Shown: positions 54,899-64,000 of the stretch, one piece after another | Layout of the letters: every line of letters starts with the position of its first letter | How positions within the stretch are numbered: position 1 is the stretch's first letter | NCBI GenBank assembly: GCA_027019165.1 | Contig: JALUXC010000012.1 | Coordinates: forward strand, 62,001-126,000 | DNA: 64,000 bases | Direction of reading: 5' to 3' | Origin: Pseudophaeobacter sp. | GTDB taxonomy: Bacteria > Pseudomonadota > Alphaproteobacteria > Rhodobacterales > Rhodobacteraceae | Translations under genes and position numbers: made by a program | The notes under the pieces: generated by a model | What the model was told of the DNA's origin: nothing | Databases searched by the model: none | What the model saw: the letters and a program-made list of their open reading frames with translations, nothing else

Positions 54899-55015
54899 GC
54901 CCCGTTCATGACATGCGCGCCGCAGGGGTCAAGTGGAATTCGCGCACCGGGACGACATGCTTCTGCTTGCGCGCGCGTTATCGCCGGCGGCGCGGGCGCC
55001 GCACAGAACGCCTGA

Positions 55016-55459
55016 TCAATCTGCCTGTGTCTCAGGCATGGTCGCGTTGGAATGCCAGAAGATCCGCACACAGGTAGCAAGACCCTGATCGTTCAGCTCT
55101 GCCACAAGGGTGCCGTCCAGCTCCATCCGGGGCAGCGGATCACCGGGTTTCCGGTCTGGCAGGCCGGTGCCGGTGGATTTTGCCCAGATCTGGAACAGCT
55201 CCTCACTGGCGACCTGATAGGTGACATTCCAATGGCCGATGCCGCCCTTTGGGGTTTCGGCCAGAACCGTTGGTGTCAGGCAGATGTCCTCTTGCAGCTT
55301 GATCCGATCCCAGTAGCGGGCCAGTTCCTTTGGGCCGGTCTGCACTTGGAACGGCGTGTTCCAATACTGCCCGTCGGGGGTGAACAGCGCGGCAAAGCCT
55401 TCGGAATCCTGCCCCTCCCAAACCCGTTTGTAGGCCTGCATGAAGTTGTGAATGCCCAT
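55016..55459 (-). CDS. NTF2/SnoaL-like protein
   Basis: 147 aa. Cone-shaped NTF2-like fold suggested by the opening FMQAYKRVWEGQDSEGFAALF and the strand QYWNTPFQVQTGPKELARYW (shown as QYWNTPFQV and GPKELARYW). Likely ligand-binding or isomerase-like, exact role unknown. Start at MGIHNF behind AAAGGGCAG; a frame extending upstream has no homology. Lies between dnaB and alr. Confidence 0.72.
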   Translation of the reverse strand: MGIHNFMQAYKRVWEGQDSEGFAALFTPDGQYWNTPFQVQTGPKELARYWDRIKLQEDICLTPTVLAETPKGGIGHWNVTYQVASEELFQIWAKSTGTGLPDRKPGDPLPRMELDGTLVAELNDQGLATCVRIFWHSNATMPETQAD

Positions 55460-55482
55460 GTGCTGCCCTTTGCGGAAGTGGA

Positions 55483-57009
55483 TTACTCGTAGCCGTCCGG
55501 CTGCTGTTGCCAGGATTTCGCAAGGTTGCCAAAACGGGTGAACTGCGCTTCGAACGACAGTTCCACCGTGCCGATGGGACCGTGACGCTGCTTGCCGACG
55601 ATGACCTCGGCCTTGGCATGGAGGCGCTCCATCGCCTGTTTCCATTCTTCCATCTTGTCGAGCTCGTGATCACCGGGCTTTTCGCGTTCCTTGTAGTATT
55701 CCTCGCGGAAGACGAACATCACCACGTCGGCGTCCTGTTCGATCGAGCCCGATTCCCGAAGGTCTGAGAGCTGCGGGCGCTTATCATCGCGGCTTTCCAC
55801 CTGACGCGACAGCTGCGACAGGGCGATCACGGGGATGTTCAGCTCTTTGGCGATGGCCTTCATCCCCATCGAGATTTCGGCGATCTCGTTCACCCGGTTG
55901 TCGGACATACCACGACACAGCTGCAGATAGTCGATCACCAAAAGGTCAAGGCCATGGGTCCGTTTCAGGCGCCGCGCGCGGGCGGCCAGCTGCGAGATCG
56001 GCAGGGCGGGGGTGTCGTCGATGAACAGCGGGCAGCTTTCCAGATCCTTGGCGGCCTGCACAAAGCGGCGGAATTCGCCCTCGGTCATGTCGCCCTGACG
56101 GATCTTGTGGCTGGAGATTTCCGAGGCTTCGGCCAGGATCCGGCCCGCGAGCTGCTCGGCGCTCATCTCGAGGCTGAAAAAGCCCACAACCCCGCCATCC
56201 ACGGCGCCTTCGGTGCCGTCGGGCTTCACACCCTTTTTATAGGCCTTTGCCACGTTAAAGGCGATGTTGGTCGCAAGCGAGGTTTTCCCCATCGAGGGGC
56301 GCCCAGCCAGGATCAGAAGGTCCGACGGGTGCAGGCCGCCCAACTGTTTGTCGAGGTCGGTCAGCCCGGTGGAAATCCCCGCCATGCCGCCGCCACGCTG
56401 ATAGGCTTCGTTGGTGACATTGACCGCTTCGGTGACGGCCTTGAGAAAGGATTTGAACCCGCTTTCGGTCTGGCCCTGTTCGGCCAACTGATACAGCGAT
56501 TGTTCCGCTTCGACGATCTGCTCTTTCGGCTCGGAAGAGACATCGACGCGGCGCGCCTTGTCGGCAATCGACCGGCCAAGGGCAATCAGCTCGCGCCGGA
56601 TCGCCAGATCGTAGATCATCTGCGCATAGTCGCGCACCGCAAAGACCGAGATCGAGGCGCCCGCCAGTTTTGCAAGGTACGCCGGTCCGCCAAGTTCTTT
56701 CAGGCCCTCGTCATCCTCCATGAAGGCCTTGAGCGTCACCGGAGAGGCCAGCGCGTTCTTTGAGATCCGCGCGGCGGCGATTTCATAGATGCGCGCATGG
56801 ACCGGGTCGTAGAAATGCGAGGAGTTGATGATCGAGGCAACGCGGTCATAGACGTCATTGTTGGTCAGGATCGCGCCCAGAAGCTGCTGTTCGGCCTCAA
56901 CCGAATGGGGCAGCTCGTTTGCCTCCATGCCACTGGCTGGCTGACCGGTCTCCGGTTCCGGCAACGGGGCGGGGGGCTGATCTCCATCGAAAGGGGTCAA
57001 TTCGTTCAT
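55483..57009 (-). CDS. dnaB: Replicative DNA helicase
   Basis: 508 aa hexameric helicase. N-terminal domain (HSVEAEQQLLGAIL near residue 34-47) and RecA-like C-terminal domain with Walker A AGRPSMGKTSLA (about 233-244), Walker B LLVIDYLQL, and motif GSIEQDADVVMFVFREEYY (split GSIEQDAD, VVMFVFREEYY). No intein. The start ATG has AGAGAGCCGCG upstream. Confidence 0.96.
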   Translation of the reverse strand: MNELTPFDGDQPPAPLPEPETGQPASGMEANELPHSVEAEQQLLGAILTNNDVYDRVASIINSSHFYDPVHARIYEIAAARISKNALASPVTLKAFMEDDEGLKELGGPAYLAKLAGASISVFAVRDYAQMIYDLAIRRELIALGRSIADKARRVDVSSEPKEQIVEAEQSLYQLAEQGQTESGFKSFLKAVTEAVNVTNEAYQRGGGMAGISTGLTDLDKQLGGLHPSDLLILAGRPSMGKTSLATNIAFNVAKAYKKGVKPDGTEGAVDGGVVGFFSLEMSAEQLAGRILAEASEISSHKIRQGDMTEGEFRRFVQAAKDLESCPLFIDDTPALPISQLAARARRLKRTHGLDLLVIDYLQLCRGMSDNRVNEIAEISMGMKAIAKELNIPVIALSQLSRQVESRDDKRPQLSDLRESGSIEQDADVVMFVFREEYYKEREKPGDHELDKMEEWKQAMERLHAKAEVIVGKQRHGPIGTVELSFEAQFTRFGNLAKSWQQQPDGYE

Positions 57010-57272
57010 CGCGGCTCTCTTCGGTCGGTCCGGATAGATAGGGCAATTCGCAAGTCGAAAGCCATCTGGAAATATCTGGGGGCAGGCTGTGGAGAAGTCG
57101 GCCCTGCCTGTTGATAATTCCTGGTACGGACCCGCAAGCGCGGGCGGTGCGCTACATCAGGTAGGATGGCACGGCTTGGTTTCTAAATAAAGGGCTGGGT
57201 GCCCTGCAAGCTGCACGCACGCGCACCGGGGCCTGATCCGGCCCCGATGACATTGCCGACAGCGGTGCTGAC

Positions 57273-57953
57273 TTAAGCGGATTTATGCGCATCCTGCCAG
57301 GCGCGCGGGTCTTTCAGGAAGGTTTCCACTTCATCCAGCGTCTCGGTCGTGAACGCCTCTTGGGCGCGGGCCTCGGCCAGAACGTCCCACCAGGTGCACA
57401 GGTAATGGAGTTCGACCCCGTGATCGCCCAGCGTTTTGGTCGTTTCGGGGAAGATGTCGTAGTAGAAGATCACCGCCGTGTGGCCACAGGTGGCACCGGT
57501 CTCGCGGATTGCATCCACAAAAGAGAGTTTCGAGCCGCCATCGGTGGTCAGGTCTTCGACCAAAAGCACGCGCTCCCCCTCGCTCATGGCGCCTTCGATA
57601 CGGGCATTCTTGCCATAGCCCTTGGGTTTCTTGCGCACATAGGTCATCGGCAGCGCCATGCGTTCGGCCACAAGCGCGGCAAAGGGGATGCCGGCCGTCT
57701 CACCGCCCGCGATATTGTCGAAGGCCTCAAAGCCCGCATTGCGCATCACGGTGACGGTCATGAAATCCATCAGCGTGGAGCGGATACGCGGAAAGGAGAT
57801 CAGCTTGCGGCAGTCGATATAGCTGGGCGAGGGCAGGCCGGACGCCAGCGTGTAGGGCGTTTCGGTGTTGAAGTTCACCGCACCGATTTCCAGCAGCATC
57901 CGGGCAGACAGGCGGGCGATTTCTTCGGCAGAGGGGTAGGAGGAGGGGATCAT
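57273..57953 (-). CDS. pyrE: Orotate phosphoribosyltransferase
   Basis: 226 aa. Converts orotate and PRPP to OMP in pyrimidine synthesis. PRPP-binding motif [13 protein letters not shown] (about 123-135) is intact. Start at [11 protein letters not shown] behind AGGAGG. Its usual neighbour pyrC lies on the far side of the AbiC-like gene, which is divergent from pyrE with about 128 bases between starts. Confidence 0.95.
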   Translation of the reverse strand: MIPSSYPSAEEIARLSARMLLEIGAVNFNTETPYTLASGLPSPSYIDCRKLISFPRIRSTLMDFMTVTVMRNAGFEAFDNIAGGETAGIPFAALVAERMALPMTYVRKKPKGYGKNARIEGAMSEGERVLLVEDLTTDGGSKLSFVDAIRETGATCGHTAVIFYYDIFPETTKTLGDHGVELHYLCTWWDVLAEARAQEAFTTETLDEVETFLKDPRAWQDAHKSA

Positions 57954-58080
57954 GGGCGGACCTTGTTCGAGCAGACAGTGGTTTGCGCGCTGATAGCGGA
58001 GAGTGTGGGCAGATGTCGAGGGGACTTGTGGCCGTGTATCGTCGGGATAAACTGCAAGTTGTTTGGGCGGAGGGTTTTGA

Positions 58081-58962
58081 GTGCAGAAAGATTCTGAACA
58101 GGGGTTTGGTTGGGGGACCACGTTACTGATTGCGGGGGTAATCGGCCTTTGGTTCTTTAGCCCGTTGGTTCTGAAATGGTTGCATGGCGACTATCAAGGC
58201 GCGGGTTCATTTGGGGATTCCTTTGGCGCGCTGACATCGCTCTTTACCGGCCTCGCCTTCGTCGGGTTGATCGTTACCCTGCGCCAGCAGAAGCGCCAGA
58301 TCGAAATGCAACGCGAAGATCTGAAGCTTCAGCGAGAGGAAATGAAAGCCTCACGCGAGGAGTTGGCGGGTCAGAAAGCCCAGATGGAGCTGCAAAACCA
58401 GAGTCTGAGGCAGCAGATGTTCGAGCAGACTTTTTTCAATCTGCTCAATCTGTTTAACCAGTACATTGATGACTTAGTTGAAGGTCCCTCTCCTGGAGGA
58501 TCGGAGCCAAGGCGCGGCCGAGATCAACTTGGAGTGATCCGAGAAAGACTGTTGATCGTTAAAAAACATCATCACGAACGCAACCAGCATACGGGAGACT
58601 ATGAAGCTCGAGTACTATCAGCTGAAGAGACCCTTCAGCGTGCGGCTTCATACTTTCTTGGTGGATACTCAAGCCACGCAGACGACCTCAACAGCTATTT
58701 TCGGCTCCTGTACAACGTGTTGAAGCTTGTAAACCAATCGGATGTGGCAGAAAAAAAGGTCTATACCAATATCCTCAGGGCACAGCTTTCTGACAGCGAG
58801 TTGCAGCTGATCGCGCTGAACTGCGCGCGTTCTCAGGGCGAAAAGCTGAAAGTGCTGGTGGAGGAATACCAGATCCTGAAGCACTTGCCGAAGGAGCTCA
58901 ATGGTGTGAGCATAGAAGATGTTTGCGAGAGGATCACGAAGTTGGAGGCGGCTGGAGAGTAG
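58081..58962 (+). CDS. PutAbiC-type putative phage abortive infection protein
   Basis: 293 aa. Two membrane helices near residues 12-32 and 47-68 with the family signature [19 protein letters not shown], a basic coiled coil (about 70-118, rich in Gln/Arg/Lys/Glu), then a cytosolic domain with [14 protein letters not shown] and [14 protein letters not shown], and [18 protein letters not shown] near the end. This is the PutAbiC pattern of abortive-infection proteins, sometimes found as retron effectors. The GTG start follows GGAGGG. It is opposite in strand to pyrE and pyrC. Confidence 0.8.
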   Translation: MQKDSEQGFGWGTTLLIAGVIGLWFFSPLVLKWLHGDYQGAGSFGDSFGALTSLFTGLAFVGLIVTLRQQKRQIEMQREDLKLQREEMKASREELAGQKAQMELQNQSLRQQMFEQTFFNLLNLFNQYIDDLVEGPSPGGSEPRRGRDQLGVIRERLLIVKKHHHERNQHTGDYEARVLSAEETLQRAASYFLGGYSSHADDLNSYFRLLYNVLKLVNQSDVAEKKVYTNILRAQLSDSELQLIALNCARSQGEKLKVLVEEYQILKHLPKELNGVSIEDVCERITKLEAAGE

Positions 58963-59029
58963 ACAATACTCACAAGTTTCGCCGGTGGTTCGACTGAGAG
59001 CCTCCGGCGAGAACTTTATTTAGATCGGC

Positions 59030-60070
59030 TTAGGCAACGGTCCAGTAGACCGGGAAGCCGGGGTCAAAGACGGTGACGGGGCCTTCGCCGCTTTCGATTT
59101 TCTCAGGGAAGGCAACCGGGGTGTCCTGTTTCACAAGCGTGATCGTCGCGGCGTTTTCCGGCAGGCGGTAGAAGGCGGGGCCGTTTTCCGAGGCGAACCC
59201 TTCAAGGCGGTCCAGCGCGCCGTCCTCTTCGAAGACATGCGCCAAAAGGGCCATGGTGTTGGTGGCGGTGAAACAGCCGGCACAGCCGCAGGCGCTTTCC
59301 TTGTTGGGGTCGGTGTGGGGCGCCGAATCCGTCCCGAGGAAGAAGCGCGCATCGCCCGAGGTGGCAGCGGCCCGCAGGGCAAGACGGTGCTCTTCGCGCT
59401 TGGCCACCGGCAGGCAGTAGTAGTGCGGCTTGATCCCGCCCACCAGGATGTGGTTGCGGTTGATGATCAGGTGATGCGTTGTGATGGTCGCGCCAAGGTC
59501 TGCCGCGTTGGATTTGACGTACTCCACGCCGTCGCGGGTGGTGATATGCTCCATCACAACCCGCAGGCCTGGGGTGGCGCGGCGCACCGGATCGAGCACA
59601 CGGTCGATGAACACCGCTTCGCGGTCAAAGATATCGATGTCGCCATCGGTAACCTCGCCATGCACACAGAGCGGCAGGCCGATCTCGGCCATCTTTTCCA
59701 GCACCGGGCGCACCTTGTCGAAATCGCGCACGCCAGAGGCCGAGTTGGTCGTCGCCCCCGCAGGGTACAGCTTCACCGCCTTCACCAGCCCCGAGGCATG
59801 GGCCGCAGCCACATCACCCGGATCGGTATCCTCGGTCAGGTAAAGCGTCATCAGCGGCTCGAACGTCATGTCACCGGGCAGGGCGGCCATGATGCGGTCG
59901 CGGTAGGCGGCGGCCTGCGCGCCGGTGACCACGGGTGGCACCAGATTGGGCATGATGATCGCGCGGGCGAAATGGCGGGCGGTTTCGGGCAAAACGGCCT
60001 GCAGCATGGCGCCATCGCGCAGATGCAGATGCCAGTCATCGGGGCGGGTGAGGGTGAGCGTCTGGGTCAT
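59030..60070 (-). CDS. pyrC: Dihydroorotase
   Basis: 346 aa, type II single-domain enzyme. The HxH zinc motif is HLHLRDG (residues 14-20); the carboxylated Lys is in [11 protein letters not shown] near 99. Makes dihydroorotate. Ends 67 bases from the convergent end of the AbiC-like gene. Confidence 0.95.
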   Translation of the reverse strand: MTQTLTLTRPDDWHLHLRDGAMLQAVLPETARHFARAIIMPNLVPPVVTGAQAAAYRDRIMAALPGDMTFEPLMTLYLTEDTDPGDVAAAHASGLVKAVKLYPAGATTNSASGVRDFDKVRPVLEKMAEIGLPLCVHGEVTDGDIDIFDREAVFIDRVLDPVRRATPGLRVVMEHITTRDGVEYVKSNAADLGATITTHHLIINRNHILVGGIKPHYYCLPVAKREEHRLALRAAATSGDARFFLGTDSAPHTDPNKESACGCAGCFTATNTMALLAHVFEEDGALDRLEGFASENGPAFYRLPENAATITLVKQDTPVAFPEKIESGEGPVTVFDPGFPVYWTVA

Positions 60071-60145
60071 GGCGCTGCGTTAGCACAGGGGCGTGCAAAG
60101 GGGAAGCGGTGCGCGCAGCGGTGCGACAGGAGACGCCTTTGGCCG

Positions 60146-61102
60146 CTAGGCTTCGGGCGGCAGGGTGAAATCGCCGTCGGCGGCCCGCTGGCGCAGGTTC
60201 TGCAGGCGCTGGCGGAACCGGGGCGCCCGCAGCCGCGCGGCAACATTGCGGCACAGCAGCGTCATCAGGTAAGGGCGGTCCGTCTTGTCCAGCAGCGCCA
60301 TCACGTTGCGCAGGTAGGCCGGGTTGTTGCGCCGGGCGCGCAAAAGCCGGGTAAAGGCCTCTTCGCTCAGCTTGTTTGATCCGGCCATGGAGATCAACTG
60401 ATAGAGGATCTCCATCTCGATCAGCCGTGTTTGAACAGCCTCTCCGAAATTCGGAAGACGCCGCCGGGTGACATTGGTCCGCGCAAACAGGGCCGCGTGC
60501 ATGGCATCAAGGCGCTCGTATGGGTCATAAAGGATATAGGCATGATCGGCCGCATCCAGCATGTCCGGTGCATATCCATAGCGATCGGTGAAAGAGGTGC
60601 GGCGCATTTCGATGAACCGCTCGTCCCATTCGGTAATGCGGGGATCAAGCGTTGCCTGAGGCTGGATGGCGACGACCGTCGCGCCTGGCGCGGCCACGGA
60701 ATAGGCGCAGGCGGCATAGCCGCAAGGTCCGGCCCCGTAAAAGACGACCTTGTCGAATTCTTCGAAAAACCCGTCGTCGATCAACTGATCGAAAAAGGCA
60801 TAGACCTGTTCGTCGCGAAACCAGGTGTCCGCATCCGAAATCAGGCACAGATGCGACCAGCCGAGGTTGCGCACCAGATCAAAGCCAAGCGGCTGGGCGA
60901 GGTCTGACAGGTTCTGAATGCCCTGGATGGTCTCGAAGGTGACCAAGAGCGTGTTGCCCTCGTCAATAAAGGCCGCGCAGTGACGCTCCCCCAGAGGCTG
61001 AAACAGGCCCAGCTCTTCGCTGAGCGCAGCAAGCCGCTCTTTCCATTCGGCTGGCTTCAGCCCGGAAAGATCGGTTTCAAGCGTGTCTGCGCTGTCCTGC
61101 AT
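60146..61102 (-). CDS. Conserved alpha/beta protein with nucleophile-elbow-like motif, unknown
   Basis: 318 aa. The central motif FYGAGPCGYAACAYS (about 122-136) resembles an alpha/beta hydrolase elbow (GxGxxG with Cys); the C-terminal third is helical with many Arg and Leu. Related Roseobacter proteins are often labelled phosphoadenosine phosphosulfate reductase, but the usual PAPS-reductase motifs are not visible, so that name is not adopted. Start at MQDSADTLETDL; an upstream in-frame ATG lacks homology. Adjacent to glycosyltransferases, suggesting polysaccharide or glycoprotein work. Confidence 0.6.
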   Translation of the reverse strand: MQDSADTLETDLSGLKPAEWKERLAALSEELGLFQPLGERHCAAFIDEGNTLLVTFETIQGIQNLSDLAQPLGFDLVRNLGWSHLCLISDADTWFRDEQVYAFFDQLIDDGFFEEFDKVVFYGAGPCGYAACAYSVAAPGATVVAIQPQATLDPRITEWDERFIEMRRTSFTDRYGYAPDMLDAADHAYILYDPYERLDAMHAALFARTNVTRRRLPNFGEAVQTRLIEMEILYQLISMAGSNKLSEEAFTRLLRARRNNPAYLRNVMALLDKTDRPYLMTLLCRNVAARLRAPRFRQRLQNLRQRAADGDFTLPPEA

Positions 61103-61236
61103 GCCTATGCCCTTTTGTCTCCGCAGCTTTGATCGGCGGATGCTTTGGTATCGGGATAGCCCGGAAATGGGGCGAAATTGAGAAAAACTCATGCCGGTTT
61201 GCGGCCTGTTCCACCGTTGCGCGATGGTCGTCGCGC

Positions 61237-62334
61237 CTAGTCCCTGTCAGCTTCTGGTGCGCTGGAGGAGGTCTCTTGCGCGCGCCGCGCTTCTTCTCGG
61301 CGGCCCAAGAGGGCAAATCCGGTCAGGGTGCGCGCCGTGACCGCATTGATCGGGCGCGACGGCGGCGTCATCAGCAGGCGCGAAAACAGCGCGCGATAAG
61401 GGTCTTGGAGCATCAGCTCGCGAAACCTCTGGTGGCGCCATGCGACGGCATCTGCATGCAGGCGCGCCAGCTTGTCGTCTTCCATCAGCAAGGCGCGGAT
61501 GGCGTCGCGGGCTGCGGCGTAACGTGATACGCTGGTGTCTTCATCGGTGTTGAAATTCCGCTCGACCCAATAGTCCATTCCCAGCATGTGATCGGAATGT
61601 ACCGCGCGGCCCCGGTCGGCCTTCAGCACATAGCTTTCCATCGCGCCAAGCGGGTAGTGGTTGAGCTGGGCCAGCCGGTGATTGGGTTGTCCGTAGTCGG
61701 AGAACAGCCGCTTGGTCTTGAACGCCTGTCCCAGCTCGCGCCCCTCGCAGTCGAACCAGCGGTAGGCGTTCAGATCCGCCCCATCGCGCAGCCCGCGCGG
61801 GCGGTGCACACCGGTTTTGCGGTAGGTGCCGTCGTTGCGGTAAAGCGTTTTGAACATCGCCGCCCGCCAGGGCCAGTGGATCACGGGCGGTGCGCAGCGC
61901 GTGAAGGCTTCGGTCACGGGGCGGTCTTCATAGCGGGGGGTATCGCCATTGCCGAACAGGCGCCAGGTTAGGGTGATGGCATCCGCATCCGGCAGCGCTT
62001 CCAGAAGATCGCCCAAGCTGCCGCGCCCTGCATGGATGTTGACGAATTCGTCGATATCGAGGGCCAGGATCCAGTCTGCCTTTTTCACGAGGCGGTGCTT
62101 GTCGGCCAGTTTCATGGCAGTGAACTGGATGCCGCCCTTGCCGTATGGCCCTTCGTTGCGCACGTGGGTGAGGTGGCCAAGCGCATCAAGCCGGTCCAGC
62201 ATCCTGTCGGTGCCGTCCTGGCAGTCGTTCGAGAACACCAGGAAATCGGTAAACCCCACGGCGCGATGATGGGCCAGCCACTCCAGCAGGAAAGCCGCCT
62301 CATTGCGTACAGACAGGATCGCCAGGAACCGCAC
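61237..62334 (-). CDS. Glycosyltransferase family 2-like protein
   Basis: 365 aa. N-terminus MRFLAILSVRNEAAFLLEWLAHH (nucleotide-sugar domain), metal motif DIDEFVN near residue 93, then WRLFGNG and HRPRGLRDG. Resembles the two other copies at 8.98 and 63.0 kb, with the latter sharing most motifs (VDEFIN, TWRLFG, HRPNKL). The C-terminal tail (about 330-365) is polar. Donor and acceptor unknown; likely surface polysaccharide or lipid-linked sugar synthesis. Confidence 0.82.
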   Translation of the reverse strand: MRFLAILSVRNEAAFLLEWLAHHRAVGFTDFLVFSNDCQDGTDRMLDRLDALGHLTHVRNEGPYGKGGIQFTAMKLADKHRLVKKADWILALDIDEFVNIHAGRGSLGDLLEALPDADAITLTWRLFGNGDTPRYEDRPVTEAFTRCAPPVIHWPWRAAMFKTLYRNDGTYRKTGVHRPRGLRDGADLNAYRWFDCEGRELGQAFKTKRLFSDYGQPNHRLAQLNHYPLGAMESYVLKADRGRAVHSDHMLGMDYWVERNFNTDEDTSVSRYAAARDAIRALLMEDDKLARLHADAVAWRHQRFRELMLQDPYRALFSRLLMTPPSRPINAVTARTLTGFALLGRREEARRAQETSSSAPEADRD

Positions 62335-62350
62335 CAGTTATTCTCCCATG

Positions 62351-63043
62351 CTACCAGTCGGATCGGAAGACGGCGACCTTGCCGTGTGACCACCGCGGGA
62401 AGAACACCAGCCCAGCATCATCAAGGCATTTGAAAACCTTGCGGATGCCTTCCTTGCCGATCCATTGCGGGTGGGTTTCGATCAGCACGGCGCGCAAGGA
62501 CGACAGATCCATCTTGGGCAGCACATCCACCTCGGCCCCTTCGATGTCGCAGATCAGCACGGTCGGTTTCAGCTCGGCCATGACCCGGTTCATGTCCAGA
62601 GTGGGCACCTCGACCTGTTTGACCTCGGGGCCGTCGTCTTCCATCGGGCTGAGGGAAGAGGCGAGGAAGTTGGGCCGCACGTAAAAAGGGGCGGTGCCGT
62701 CCTCATCGCCCAGAACCGCATGGGTCACCTTGGCGGATTGCGCCGTGTTTAGGGCATGGACGCGTTTGATGTAGGGGATCAACGCGGGGTTCGCCTCATA
62801 GGCATGGACCGCACGCGCCGGGGTCTTGGTGGCCACCAGAGTAGACATGAAGCCGATGCCGCCGCCCAGCTCCATCACCACATCGCCCTTGCGGATCAGC
62901 TTTTGTGCAGCCGCAGCCTCTTTCGCCTCATAGGCACCGCTGCGCAGCAGCTTGCGCACACGCGGAGGCAAGACGCCTTTGTCCAGCGGAAAGTGCATGT
63001 CCAGACAGGTCAGCACGGGATCGGCAGTGGCGGTCTCGCTCAT
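62351..63043 (-). CDS. FkbM-like methyltransferase
   Basis: 230 aa. SAM-binding motif VMELGGGIGFMS near residues 53-64, then EANPALIPYIKR, and the conserved DIEGAEVDVLPKMD (about 171-184) with IETHPQWIG, which are typical of the FkbM family of O-methyltransferases acting on sugars. Start at MSETATADP with in-frame upstream sequence lacking homology. Between two glycosyltransferases, with only 4 bases to the gene upstream on the minus strand. Confidence 0.82.
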   Translation of the reverse strand: MSETATADPVLTCLDMHFPLDKGVLPPRVRKLLRSGAYEAKEAAAAQKLIRKGDVVMELGGGIGFMSTLVATKTPARAVHAYEANPALIPYIKRVHALNTAQSAKVTHAVLGDEDGTAPFYVRPNFLASSLSPMEDDGPEVKQVEVPTLDMNRVMAELKPTVLICDIEGAEVDVLPKMDLSSLRAVLIETHPQWIGKEGIRKVFKCLDDAGLVFFPRWSHGKVAVFRSDW

Positions 63044-63047
63044 CGCA

Positions 63048-64000
63048 TCAGCTCTCCATATCCAGGGCCAGCGCATAGGCAACACGCTCGGTTGCGCTCA
63101 GCTTGATCTCAAGGGCCTGCCGATAGAGGGTCTCGAATTCCTCCATCCTGTGCAACTCTTCGGCCTTGGCGCGGTGCCAGGCAAGACCTTTCTGGTGCCA
63201 GCTGCGCAAGGCATCATCCTGCATCAGCCGGTCGTATTCGGCCCTGAGGCGCGGCATGTTGCGCTGGATGGTGTTATCCTTGTGGTCGTTCCAATCCATT
63301 CGGATCCAGTAGTTGAGTCCGATGGAGCGATCCACATGCAGCGCCCGCCCGCGCTGGCGTTTCACGAGGAAACTCTCGGCCGAGCGCAGCGCGTAATGAT
63401 TGAGTTGCAACAGATCATAGCCAACCGATCCCCGCGAAGACCGCCAGCCATTGTCGATGGCTTCCCGCGTCATGTCGCGGCCCGAGCCATTCACCCAAGT
63501 CACCTGATCGCGCATCTCGTCCTGCAGCTTGTTGGGGCGGTGGCAGCTGAACTTTTGATAGGCGCCTGTGTTCTTGAACATGGTCTTGAAACCCCAGACG
63601 GTATGCGGCTTGGGGCAGTATTTTGGCGCGCAGGCTTCGAACTGCCGGGTGACAAATTCGTCTTTCAGATCCGTCACGCCATTGTGGCCGAACAAGCGCC
63701 AGGTCATTGCGACGTTTGTCGCCTCCGGCACGCGGTCGATGAAATCCTGCAATGTGCCATTGCCGCAGCGCACGTTGATGAACTCGTCCACATCGATATG
63801 GATGATCCACTCGGCGTTCTGGATCACCGGCTCCTTCAAGGATTGGTTCAGCGCGAACTGCTGCGGAGAGTTACCGCGCCAGTCGTCGTTGTTGCGATGC
63901 TGCAGAACGCCCATCTCCTGCAGTCGGTCGAGGATCTCAGCGGTGCCATCCTCGCAGCCGTTGGTGTAGATCAGGAAATTGTCCACCCCGATGGCGCGGT
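63048..64000 (-). CDS. Glycosyltransferase family 2-like protein, truncated by the window edge
   Basis: Frame open to the window end, so the start is missing; 317 complete codons seen. In the window it begins RAIGVDNFLIYTNGCEDGT, the usual second strand of this family, and shows HIDVDEFIN near the DxD position, WRLFGHNG, CHRPNKL and YDLLQLNHYALRSAESF (short motifs LLQLNHYAL). Closely parallel to the gene at 61.2 kb (for example TWRLFG, LNHY, VKR/LKADRGRA), so the two are likely duplicates. Confidence 0.85.
   Translation of the reverse strand, partial: RAIGVDNFLIYTNGCEDGTAEILDRLQEMGVLQHRNNDDWRGNSPQQFALNQSLKEPVIQNAEWIIHIDVDEFINVRCGNGTLQDFIDRVPEATNVAMTWRLFGHNGVTDLKDEFVTRQFEACAPKYCPKPHTVWGFKTMFKNTGAYQKFSCHRPNKLQDEMRDQVTWVNGSGRDMTREAIDNGWRSSRGSVGYDLLQLNHYALRSAESFLVKRQRGRALHVDRSIGLNYWIRMDWNDHKDNTIQRNMPRLRAEYDRLMQDDALRSWHQKGLAWHRAKAEELHRMEEFETLYRQALEIKLSATERVAYALALDMES

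Noticed and set aside
60146-61102. Phosphoadenosine phosphosulfate reductase
   Set aside because: Name seen for relatives, but the CysH signature Cys and PAPS-loop motifs are not present.

Overview
This window is about 60% GC chromosomal DNA from an alphaproteobacterium, almost certainly a marine Rhodobacteraceae (Roseobacter-group) species. The evidence is the His-rich NuoL insertion, a VPLPA-CTERM surface protein, two Hint-domain proteins, a form I CO dehydrogenase cluster and the gene orders surE-pcm-nlpD, cvpA/purF and pyrC/pyrE/dnaB/alr. No tRNA, rRNA, IS element or CRISPR array was found.

Layout. 1-6.9 kb (+): end of the complex I operon (nuoL-nuoM-nuoN), a terminator, then birA, coaX and rnj ending in a strong terminator. 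6.9-11.9 kb (-): a 57-aa protein, a DEAD-box helicase, a glycosyltransferase and prfC. 11.8-18.7 kb is accessory: four 11-bp repeats and an orphan ribbon-helix-helix antitoxin-like gene, a LuxR-type regulator fused to a degenerate alpha/beta hydrolase, and divergently a secreted VWA protein, a secreted unknown and a substrate-binding protein. 18.8-29.2 kb is mixed: soluble PAS chemoreceptor, Hint protein, atypical SDR, AlkD-like protein, arsenite methyltransferase, FbpC-like ATPase, an unknown gene with an Imm11-like gene, a VPLPA-CTERM protein behind a CtrA-type box, and a WYL regulator with a small monooxygenase. 29.4-31.0 kb: tatABC.

31.2-39.9 kb is the clearest functional island. A MHYT-LytTR membrane regulator precedes coxM-coxS-coxL-coxD-coxE-coxF-[32-aa microprotein]-coxG. 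CoxL carries the form I signature AYRCSFR, so this should be a true CO-oxidising Mo-Cu enzyme with FAD, Fe-S and maturation subunits. The microprotein between coxF and coxG, ending in Cys-Cys, and a 20-bp-spaced direct repeat upstream of coxM are the most attractive unexplained items.

40.1-64 kb is mostly housekeeping: DUF815 ATPase and GFA protein (+), then on the minus strand nlpD-like/pcm/surE, SDR, DUF2199, purF, Hint, cvpA, radA, pqiA-like, a compact alr-mlaE-lipoprotein-mlaF run, an NTF2-like gene, dnaB, pyrE and pyrC, ending in a glycan-type cluster (unknown alpha/beta protein, two glycosyltransferases, FkbM-like methyltransferase) that runs off the window. A lone PutAbiC-type phage-defence gene sits in the opposite orientation between pyrE and pyrC. 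Structured non-coding DNA occurs at 44.26-44.43 kb and 50.67-50.92 kb; the latter contains a plus-strand terminator with no gene in front of it.
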